NCBI GenBank assembly: GCA_022495005.1
Contig: JAGYXB010000662.1
Coordinates: 310,001-374,000 of the forward strand
Origin: Rhyacophila brunnea
Lineage: Eukaryota > Arthropoda > Insecta > Trichoptera > Rhyacophilidae
Length of the DNA: 64,000 nt
Direction of reading: 5' to 3'
In this document: in pieces, positions 48,661 to 60,600 of the stretch
How positions within the stretch are numbered: position 1 is the first letter of the stretch
Layout: every line of letters starts with the position of its first letter
Notes under the pieces: model-generated
Databases searched by the model: none
What the model was told of the DNA's origin: nothing
The model's input: only the letters and a program-made list of their open reading frames with translations
Made by a program: the position numbers and the translations under genes

Positions 48661-51600
48661 ATGTCGTATTTGCCAAATAGAATGTTATTCTTAACGTCAG
48701 TTATATTGAATTTTTTGGTTTTAACGCTTGCTGAAGATTACGATAATAGTCCAATGCCGAAAGAAGAACGGGAACAATTGAAGTAAGGAAATAATTAAAT
48801 TTTGCGTTTGATTACAATATGGGATATTTAGCTACCATTTTTTTTTTGTTTATTTATGATATATTTTTTCTTTCCAGAGAGGAAGCAAGGGACATGTTCT
48901 ACCATGCATATCGTGCATATATGGAAAATGCATATCCGGCAGATGAGTTGATGCCTTTAAGTTGTAAGGGCCGATATCGAGGAATTACTCCAAACAGAGG
49001 TGACATGGATGACATATTGGGAAAGTAAGTTCTTTTATGACTGTATAATGACCAGATGGCAGATATTAATAGTTGGTTTCTAAAGTGTTCGAATGCAATG
49101 AAAAATTCATGTTTGTTTGGCGTTATTATGTCACGAGGAACGATGATGTGTGATGCGAAGGGTGAGGTATGACTGGCAGTTCGTAGTTCCATTGCCAGTT
49201 TGTTTACTGGTTTAAACAAGTACAGGAGTGATAGTTACATACAATACAATAAATACAAGATAAAAACGGAGTCAGACATCTAGCCCGAGGCCCAGTGATA
49301 CGGAGTGATATCTCCCTTTGATTATGATGCGCTATTTATTGAAGCCCTCACAATAATGCGGACACTAATGAATTTTGGTCAACCAACTTTATTGAGGCTA
49401 ACTGCGTAAGAAATGCATATTAAACATCGAGGCAAAGTTCTTATTTTGTAAGTAGTAACTGGATGCGTGTGAAATTGTATGTTAAAGAAATGCGTAACAA
49501 ACAATATTATAATCGCCGTCAGCGTTTTTCGAGTATGTGATAATTGATATCGCTGAAGGCCTGTGAAAATGTACATTAAAATAATTTAATAATATTTTTG
49601 AGTTTGACTTGTATGTCCCGGATTAATACGTTGACAAAGCTTATCTAGTGAAAAAATGAACTACATTGCTCAAAACATTTTTGGTGTTTACTAATTTTCA
49701 CAACCAGTTAAATAGCACCATACAATAACAACATCGCGTCTTGCTTAAAGATTGAGATTGGCGATACAGTGAGCACTTTTAAGTGTAAACAGTTATCGTG
49801 ATAGTTTAAAATACACACTATTGGTCCCAGTAAATCCATGCACATGTGTGGAGCTCCAGGCGCTATAATATCATCTTCTGTGGACAATAATTAATAATAT
49901 TTAAAGTTGGGTCCTCCAAGTTAATGATGTGAAGTATAATATTTGACACCCACGGTGGTCGCGCGGCTTGAGCGTTGGACTATCATGCCGTGGGTTTCCA
50001 GGGTATGGACCTAATAGGTTGAGCAAGTGGCTGACATCCATTTCTCGTAAAAAACAAAATCTGTTAATACAAACCTCTACTCTGTGGAGGCCCATATGAT
50101 CCTATTACGATCGGACATGGTCGAAAAAAAAAGAAAAATAATATAACCAATCCGTCTAAGTAGACACTCTAACTTACCGTCAAATTGTTTTTGTATTGTA
50201 GGCTTGTACTGGTAATATGATAATAATAGAGAAGTTATAATGTACATGTTTGTAGCAATTTAATTGCTTAAAATGGTTATCAACCATTGTTTACGATTCG
50301 TTATCAAGATCAAATCCTTTTAACGTGAAAGCATCTTATATTGTATATACTTATGTTAGTAATGCGTACATCACGTGACCGCCGCGGGAGAACAAGTCAC
50401 TTGTGTCCGGACTACTTTGGACAAGGGGCTGTCCATTGAAGTCAAAAGTCAGTTATATAATAAATAAGATTTTTAGAACGGATTTGTAAAAATAATCAAA
50501 ACACTTCACCTGTTTTTAATTGTATACATTTTTACACATCATAATATCGGCTGGCACACGTTAAAACTGTTGCTGAAATTAACCATGTGACAACATAATA
50601 ATGCTATGTGACCAGTTGCTAATCATGTGCCGAATATCGTTTACTGGTAAATTATGGATCAGAAATTTTGTCTGTTGAAAATCAACCAAAGAAAGTCAGA
50701 TAAATCGAGATCCCCGAAGTCAACGTTTTACGGTATAAACATCTGTGTTTATGAAGTTTAACTAAATATTACCTTTTGCACACAGAGTAAATTTAATGTC
50801 TAACCTCTTAGAACCAGTTTATATCTAGCTCCAAATATTTACTAGTAACGCAGACATTCTTTTCTGTGTTATTTACTATCTTGGTTCTTTTATTGACGGT
50901 GCTATGCATACAGTTTACGTTCCCTATCATGTTCCATCCTCGGAGCACATTTATTGGTTCAGCGCCATGTCCTGTCCAACATATTTAGGATATGTGTAGT
51001 GCCTTTTCCTGAGCATACTTGTTTCTAAAGACTGACTCGTTGCTGAATGAGTTTTATTATACCAATCAGATTTTCCAAATCAAACCACTTCAGTCAAACC
51101 AATAGATCTGTATGGGTCTGAAACAAAAAGGCTTTCGAAATATTCGAAAATAAAAATATATGGAGCTGTTAAAGAAAACTAAAGGTGGCACATTCATACT
51201 AACACTGAGCTCTTCAAGCAATTTAAGCTTAATATCTTGAGGATGCAAAGACTCCGATGAGCTGATCACATTAGATGCGATGGATTTAGAACTCTCCATA
51301 AGATTTATGAAGGAACCCCGGTAGGCACTCGAAGAGTGGGAGGAGATCGGTGGACAACATCGAGAGAAAGTAGAAACCCCTTTTAATAATTTTGAAATGA
51401 TAATTCCGTTTTTTCTTTTTGTTTCAGTTTTTCCCTGACGTTAGTCGACAGTCTTGACACATTAGTAATTCTCGGAGATTTCGAAGAATTCGAGCACGCT
51501 GTGAAATTAGTAATTAAGGATGTATCATTCGATTCCGATATAGTTGTTTCAGTATTTGAAACTAATATAAGAATGCTTGGGTAATATTAATAAATTAATA

Positions 51601-54600
51601 TCTATGTTTCTGCGAAAATCTCTTGACCTCTCTATAGTCTTATTTTGTTTTTTAGTGAAGTTATTGATATTTTAGTTGTCGCCATAAATTGTTTTATGTT
51701 CAGATTAGTCACTCACCTACTGATAAAGCATTACATACATTTTTTTAAAACATCTCTGTTTGCAGGGGTCTTCTGTCCGCACACATTCTCGCTTTAGGAT
51801 TACAAGAGAGTGGTGATTACCTTACGTGGTACAGGGGAGAATTACTAGCATTGGCACATGATATTGGAAAACGTCTTCTACCAGCTTTTAATACATCAAC
51901 AGGCATCCCACATGCAAGGGTAATAATTAAAAAAATATTATGCTATTTCTGATATTGATATTGGTCGTACACATGATCAATATTTTAATATAACTATTAT
52001 GATTTCTCTTTTAGATCAATTTAAGACATGGAATGCTGGGGCTTGAAAATTCACGAGAAACATGCACTGCGTGTGCAGGCACTATGATATTGGAAATGGC
52101 TGCACTCTCACGATTGACTGGAGAACCTATTTTTGAACACAAGGCCCACAAAGCAATGGACCGGCTTTGGAAAATAAGACATCGGTGAGAATTTTACTTG
52201 TGATTGTGATTTTAATGTGAAATTCAACAATCCCTCTAATTTATCTATTGTGTGTCCGGCAGTGGTGAAGGGTGGAGGTAGGCTGTTAAGATCTGACATA
52301 AATAGTGCACCCTAAACTTTCTCAGTCATACGTATTTCGAGCCGTGGCACCTTACGAAGGGTCAGTGTAACCATATAGTGAGGTTCGAGAACAGATGTTT
52401 GCTGATCAGATACTGGATGTGCGGTCTATAACTTTAGGAGTAACATGGAGGAAAAGGTTCCAAGGATTCGTAGGGCTATGCTGGCGGTAGTCTAACTATC
52501 GGAAGGGTCTCCCAAGTCAGACAGGTCTATGATGAGGAGCTAGACTAAGAGGGGTCCACTGGAGGAAGGCAGCAATTTCTTCAGTACTGACTATGGGTGG
52601 TGATCAAGGGGGTTGGAACAACCTTAGAGCAGACACTTGAAGGCGATAATGAATACATTATGAACGGCTTCAATATTGCGATGTGGAAGGCAACGGGAAA
52701 CCACCACATTAAAATCCTACGAAAACCACCTGAAATACAACATCAAAATCGTAACAGTACGTCAGGCGATCCGGCTGATACCCAGCGCCACGCAGGGTCC
52801 AGGGCGCGTGGTGTGAAATTGGTTACTGGTCACACGGGTGTGATTTATCAGGCAACATGTGGGAAATCGGATACCGGTAAATCGGTCGCGAAAATTTCAA
52901 AGAAAATAGGTACATGGAACGTAAGGGGACTTGTACAACACCCCGGAAAGCTCGCAATCATCGAAAAAGAGATGCAGAGATACAGCGTAAATATAATGGG
53001 CTTAAGCGAAATACATTGAAAAGGATCCGGACACTTTCAGACTGAACTTGGCAACATGGTATATTGCTCAGGACGAAACAAAAATCGAAACGGAGTAGCT
53101 TTTATTGTACCACGAACTCTCCGAGATAGTCTCATTGGTTACAATTCGATCAGTGACAGGATAATAACAATAAAGCTCAACGCCCAGCCATGTTTGCTGA
53201 ACATTATACAAGTATATGCGCCTACAGCTGCAGCAACAGACGAGGATAGCGAAGAATTTTTCAAGGAGCTGAGAAGCACAATCCAAGAAATACCCAAAAG
53301 AGAGATCACCGTTGTCTAAGGCGACATGAACGCCTAAGTCGCTAGTACCATGAACGACAATCATCTCAGGGAGTTTATCGGTAAATTTGGACATGGTAAT
53401 CGCAACGCAAGAGCGTAAGGTTTTTTGTAGTTCTGCGTAGAGCAGGATCTTGCAATCATGAATACATGGTTCCATCCTCACCCTAGGAGACTATATACAT
53501 GGATTTCACCTGGTGATCGCTATAGAAACCAGATTGATTTCATAACAATCAATAAAAAATGGCGGTCATCAGTGTTTAATGTACAAACCTACCTAGGTGC
53601 AGACAGCAGGAGCGATCACCAACTTCTTGTTGCCAACATGAGATTAACGTTGAAAATGATTTAACGATCTGAGACTACTCGACCGTTTATATTTTACGAT
53701 ACTACGACATCGCAATTTAGCGAGGAGGTGAATCGTAAAATGGCATCACTCTACGTAGACCCCAGCGACAATGTCGAAACGACATGGAATAAGTTGAAGG
53801 AAGCCACCTTATCTGTAATGGAGGAAGTCCAGAAACTCAATAATAGTAAGGAACATCCGAAACGTTGCAAGATCTGGATATCTGATGAAACATGGGAAGC
53901 CATACAAACAAGAACCGATCTTAGGAATAAGGGACTTAATTCAACTATAGAACATGCAAGGTACTCTGAACAAAACAGAGTTGTTTATCGACTCTTTCGG
54001 CGGGACAGGAATCTTTTCCTCAGAAATAAATGTGAACACATCGAAACCCATGCTGTCAGAGTAGAAACTCGGGATCTTTTCCAAAAAGAGAAAGAAATCT
54101 CTGGAAATTCAAGAAAATGAACTGGACCATCGAGGAAGAGAACGGCACACTGCTTATGGAGTTGGATAGGGTTACGGCAAGGTGGAAAACATATTGTGAA
54201 GCCCTATACAGAGATACAGAAAAGGATGATGAGGTGGTTGATGTACGTATCGATGAGCAAGAACCTGAAATACTTTTTAGTGAAATGATAGAGGCGATAA
54301 AGAGACTAAAAACCCACAAGTCACCAGGTGGCGATGGCATATACGCAGAAGCCTTAACACATTGATCGCCAACTAGTTTTACATAAAATAGTTAAAAAAT
54401 GATTATTTGTTTTTAAGGTATTATTTGATAGGTTATGAAAGAATATAATGTTTTTTTTTCATTTTGATGATTTTTTTACGTAAATATTGGTTTTTATGAT
54501 GTGCCGGCCACATGTGTCCGTCGCGGCGCCAACAAGTTAATTTATTCTATTGCGCCGTGCCGGCCATTTCGCCGGTCACCTGTCCATATGTGTTGACGAG

Positions 54601-57600
54601 GGCATGGTGCCATTTCGCGGTCGAATTATATTTAGATTTAGATGGTATAATAAACAGAAAAGGCACAAATACGGAATAAAAGTTTTCAAATTGGGTAGTA
54701 TAATACATGGATACACATAAACTGGAAATGTACGTATACATACCTTATAATCATTTTTGTTATTCTATTTTTTTATTATTTACATATTTTTTATAACTTA
54801 CATTTTTTAAATCTATTTAATTTTTATTTTTATATCAATAAAAACACATTTACAATTTAAAAGGAAAACTTTTTTTTTTATTATGTACATTCTTTACATT
54901 AGTGAGCCTATATTTTGTGACTGGGAAGACATATTTTCAGGCCAAGTGGCAGTAATATACAGAAGGGCCATGCCGGTCACCGTGTATCGAAAAATGCACT
55001 GCGCGCGTGCCCGCCGGCGCTGTAGAACAACTCTAAGGCAGGTCTTCTTTGCCGGTCACCGGTGACCCCCATGGCCCCCTGAACGTAATCCAATGCCGGT
55101 CACCGGTGACCCCCATGGCGATCAACGTGTTAAAAAAGCTCAATGATGACGAAAAAGAATCATACATCAATTATGCAACATGATCTGGAAAAGTGGTGTA
55201 TGGCCTTAGGACTGGACAGAGTCAATTTTGATCCCCCTGCACAAGAAAAGTCCCTCACGTGAATGTGAAAACTATCGAACAATCTCAGTTAATTTACATG
55301 CAAGCAAGATCTTATTATATATAATACAGCAGATGTCTGAAGCATTTCATCGAGCGACAAATACCCAAGGAACAGGCAGGTTTTGTTATGGGCAAGGGAA
55401 CTCGAGAACAAATTTTGAACATCAGGCAACTAATTGAAAAATGCAGAGTTTAATACCCCTATGATGTTATGCTTCATTGACTATCAGAAGGCATTCGCCT
55501 GCGTAAGATGGAACTGTATGTGGAAGGTACTTCTGGAAATGGGAGTTCCATCACACATTACCTGTCTTATCAAAAACTTATATAACAATAGCCACACAAA
55601 GGTAAGAGTAACTAGCTTAAGAGTTTCCGAACCGAGAAGGGAGTTTGTCAGGGATGTGTTTTATCCCCCCAGTTATTCAATATATATGGAGAGCATATAA
55701 TGCGAAGAACCGTAGATCATTGGGAAGGCAGAATAACAATTGGTGGCCAGAAAATAAACAACTTAAGATTCGCAGATGATACCACACTAATCGCTGCTGA
55801 TGAAAGAGAACTCACAGAGCTGCTACACCGGGTAGAGGAAGAGAGTCGCAAATACATCCTCCTTATTAATAGGAATAAGACCAAGTTAATGGTTGTTGAT
55901 CGGGCTAACTTTCTACCAACAGCAAGTACACTACAAAACCTCGAAACAGTCGACGAGTTTGTATATCTGGGACCGACCATCAGTGGAAAGGGCGGATGTG
56001 AAGCAGAAATAAGAAGGCGCACACAGATTGCAAAAAAATGCGATGACACGTCTTACCACTATATGGAAGGATCAGGGAATTTCGATTGCCACAAAAATGA
56101 TGCTTGTGCAAACATAAGTGTTCTCGATATTTCTATACGGAGTCAAGTCGTGGACCCTGAAGGCAAGGGAACGAAAGGCAATTGATGTCTGAGATGTGGT
56201 GTTGGCGCCGAATGCTTCGTATTTCTTGGACGGAGCACAGGACGAACCGGTCAATCATCCAGAGACTGAAGATAAAGGAACGTCCCTCGACAATATGTCT
56301 GAGACGAAGTCTGCAGTTTTTTGGACATATTGTCAGGCGCGGACTGGACAACCTGGAGTGACTGGTGGTTTTTGGTGGCCTCCAAGTAAAGCAAAGCAGA
56401 GTAAGAGCGTCTGCGCGCTGGAGCGACCAAGTGAAAGATTTGACTGGGGGGGCACCATCCATTCTGCCCTGAGAGAAGCGGAAGATCGAGAAGGATGGAA
56501 AGTCTTGGTCGCTCAAAGGATGACGAAATTCAAATGTGGTCATGATCCTCAGCCATGAGTGTACGACCAAGAAGAAGAAGAAGGTAAAAGAGCAGACCAT
56601 GCAGCTTATCATCACACTAAGAGTGACGAGACGATGTTAGACTTGGCTTGGCTACATGCTGCGGAAATCTTAATTTCTTAATATTTAAGCCAACCGGCTT
56701 CCGGCTTCCTGGAAGGCTGCTAAGTATTATTCATAGAGTGTATACGGTGGAGCTACGCGATGCTAGCATGACCTGGGAAGATGCAAGAGGACTGGCGAGC
56801 AACATGGACTGTTGGTGGCGCTGTGTGGTGTCCATATGATCTAGTTGAGGAGTAGATATGATGATGGAAGAAGAAATGTTTACTATTTTTGCCATAGCTA
56901 AATGAACTCACCAAATTATTATGCTGTAAAAGAAAGTACTCTACCTAACAATTAAGCAGTGGCGAAGGGTGGAGGTAGGCTGTTAAAATCCGCCATAAAT
57001 AGTGCACACTAAACTTTGTCAGTCAAATGTATATGTTTTTATTGAAATAAGACTACAATTTACAGATGGTATTGGTTAGTTTTCAAAATTCAATTAAACC
57101 CTGCGAAAACCAAGCAATAATAGATAATAGTAAAAAAATACTCATCTATCTATAAAATATCTAAAATTATGCAATTAAATCAAACATAACTTTGGATATT
57201 TTATAGATAGAATAATAATTCTTATCTATTATAGTTTGGCGTAGGCAGGGCTTATGGAATTTAAAAAAATGAACCAATAATATGTGTAATATGTATTCTT
57301 AATCCAACGAAAACAAATAAGTATGTATGAAAAAGTGTGCACAATTTTATCGTATCGCCTAAAATATACAAATACTATTATGGTTTGTTTTAGGCAGGGT
57401 TTAATTTATTTTTAAAACTAACCAATACCATCTGTAAATTGTAGTCTTATTTCAATAAAAACATACACGTTTGACTGACCATGTTTAAGGTGCACTATTT
57501 ATGGCGGATCTTAACAGCTTACCTCCACCCTTCGCCACTGCAATTAAGTAATTATTTCTATGTAAATTGATTGCAAATTGTGAATGTGAATACTAAAATA

Positions 57601-60600
57601 GAATAATGTGATAATATTCATCCTGTGAGAAATGAGTCTGTGAACAATTTGCAAAATTTGGTGGGTGTTATAAAGTGTTGGTCACTGTTTATTAATCTAT
57701 TTAGGCAAACCAAAATCTCATGTCGTATAAATACTATTTTTTACAAAATTTCTGTGTCTGAAGGATGACAATATTTGTGCGGACAAATTTCTGCAAGCAT
57801 GTGTACGTTCACCTTCGGGGGAGCGTTGATTATATTATAATATTCGTGGTGATGTATATAATATTATTGTTTGTGATAATCTATAAAATATCACTTGCCT
57901 TGCATATTGTGGTATATTTTTTGTCATAAACTATTATGAAAAACCTCATTAATTTGAAACAATCTAATGTTAAAAAGTCTGATTTTTATAATGAAAATAT
58001 TTCAATCTTTGAAATGTATTTGTTCAGTACATTGTGCTTTACTAATAATGGATCAAAAAGGAAAATATTTTGACACCTTAAAACTACAGGTAAAAGAATA
58101 ATTTTGTTGAATAAATTTTGTTTTTAACTATTTAAAGGAGTTCGGATCTAATGGGCACTGTTATGAATATTCACTCTGGAGACTGGATAAGGAAAGAATC
58201 TGGTGTTGGTGCCGGAATCGATTCATATTACGAATATTGTTTGAAGGCGTATATATTACTGGGTGACGAAACATACTTGGCACGCTTTTACCGACATTAC
58301 AATGCTGTTATGAAGTATGTTAGCCGGGGGCCGATGATGTTCGATGTTCACATGCATAGGTATTTTATTTAATTGTTTTAATTTTTTTTTTTTAATTTAT
58401 GTATTTTCGTACAAATATAACAGTAATAATGTATAAGTCATAAGAAATGTTGTTAATTAATGATCTTCATCTTCAAATTCTCCTCACTCTTGAAGGCACT
58501 GTTGCCCCTCTCTTTACTCTGTGGTTCTGTGGACCACGGATTGAGAGAAGCCCGTGCTGTCCGTCACCCGGTCGCTGTAAGATAAGAATATTTCAGTAAC
58601 CTCTTCATTCGACTTTGCGTTGATCCTGGTAATACTATGTTGTAGACTTCGTTCAGTGCACCCATCTCTAATAGTTCCAATTATACCAATATCCCAGCTA
58701 ACCTGTACTTCAAAAAGCATAGAATTGTTAGAAGAATAAAGCTTGTATGGGATTTTAGGGATATTGTGGAATAATTTCTATACTCGCTCTTTTTAACGAT
58801 AATTATTATTATATTACTAATAATCCAGTATAATTTATGGCTCACTGCTTTCGGAGCTTTGCGAAAATTACTTGTATGGATATTAAATAATTTTTCATGT
58901 TGCTTATCACACTGTAAAACACAATATTTAATTTATAGTATGCATAAAAACAGGTTAGCTTATCGGGAGTAATGCAGTAAGTCTATTAAAAATTTCATAA
59001 CTGTATACTTACGTATTGAATGATAACTACCTATATTCATGAATACATTAAAATGGATCTAGTCGAAAATGACCTTGGTCTAAATCAATGATTTCTTGTA
59101 ATATTACATGGCCTCATGTATAATTTTCAGTCTTGTCTGATATCTATTGATTATTTCAAATTAGATGTCTAAAATTAATAATGTTTTTGTGTATTATATT
59201 ATTTATCTATTAAATTCACACAACTACACTAGAATATTGTGATGAAGACTTGTCAATGTTAGGTAGATTCATCTGAATACATACCCCCAGTAACTAGGGT
59301 GTAGGTAGGCTGTTGAAGTTCTGACATAAATAGTACACACTAAATTTTGTCAGTCATGCATTTGTTTTCATTGAACTAAGGCCACAATGTGTAGATAGTG
59401 TTTGTTAGTTTTTAAAATTCAATTAAACCCTGCCTAATCCATGCCATAGTAGATACGAGTTAGTATGCCGTACATGGGGTGAACATCTCTCATGTACAGT
59501 TATTTATTCTAGAGTTATCCGATTTTATGGCGATATATTCAGCGGGAAAGTGCATGGGATCTAGATCAGTACTTTTAAAACGGGAGAGCGCGGCCCCCCG
59601 GGGGCCTTGGAGTTTCTGCCAGGGAGCCGCGAAATATTAAAAAAAAAAAACAAAAATCATAACGTGATCACTGGATGATACCTGATACAAATCAGTCAAA
59701 ATCTCGAGGTTGAATTTTTACATGATCACATTACTTTATCCGATATGGATAGAAATTGTAGAATGAAATTTGCCTCTTTCTTCATGACGAAAAATCAGAT
59801 CTTTCTTCCCACTTTAGTGATGAAAAATGGATGTGATTTGCTTCATATTTGGCGGATTAGTAAATGAATTGAATCTTTCTTTTCAGAGAAAAGATCAACA
59901 TTTTAATTCTGAATAATATTATCAAACTTCAATCTTTCTAAAAAAACTCTTCGTGGTCAAAAGGTAATTAATCAAGGATGCACTGACATATTTTCATGCT
60001 TGATTGGGAGTGTCTTACCACCAATGAAATATCACTCTCGACTTCGATTAAAAGTGTTATACTTGATCACATTGTCGAATCACAACGATTTTTCAACATA
60101 TATTTCCCAAACTTAAATGAATAGGTACCAAAAGTACAACTGCATAAGAACACCATTTGCTAAATTCTTAAAATATGATCATATTACGTGGGCAGCTCAA
60201 GAAGAATTGGTTGATGATCAGATAATTCCCTTGATTTCGAATTTAATGAAAGAAGTCTTGCAGAATTTTGGATAAGGTGACAGCAAGAATATCCGTCAAT
60301 CACAAAAGCACCATTGTTAATCATAATTCCTTTTGCGACAACATACCTACCTATGTGAAACAGCATTTTCATCATCACCGGTAACAAAAAACAAACACAG
60401 GTTGTGTCTTTCAACGGAGACTTTGGAGCAAACCCTGCGAATTAGCATTCCAAACAATGTACCGGTTATTGATTTATTACGTAAAAATATGCAGTCACCC
60501 CCCTCATTAATTTGTTTTTGTAGGGTGTAGATGTAATAGATTTGAAGTTAATTTTTTTTTAATTTTTGCTTTACAAGCAAGTAAATGAAATTTTCCATTA

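Noticed and set aside
48899..49219. 106-codon minus-strand ORF
   Set aside because: Antisense shadow of EDEM3 exon 2.
55717..56615. Minus-strand ORFs of 110 and 160 codons
   Set aside because: Antisense to the RTE reverse transcriptase and its C-terminus, with no independent domain.
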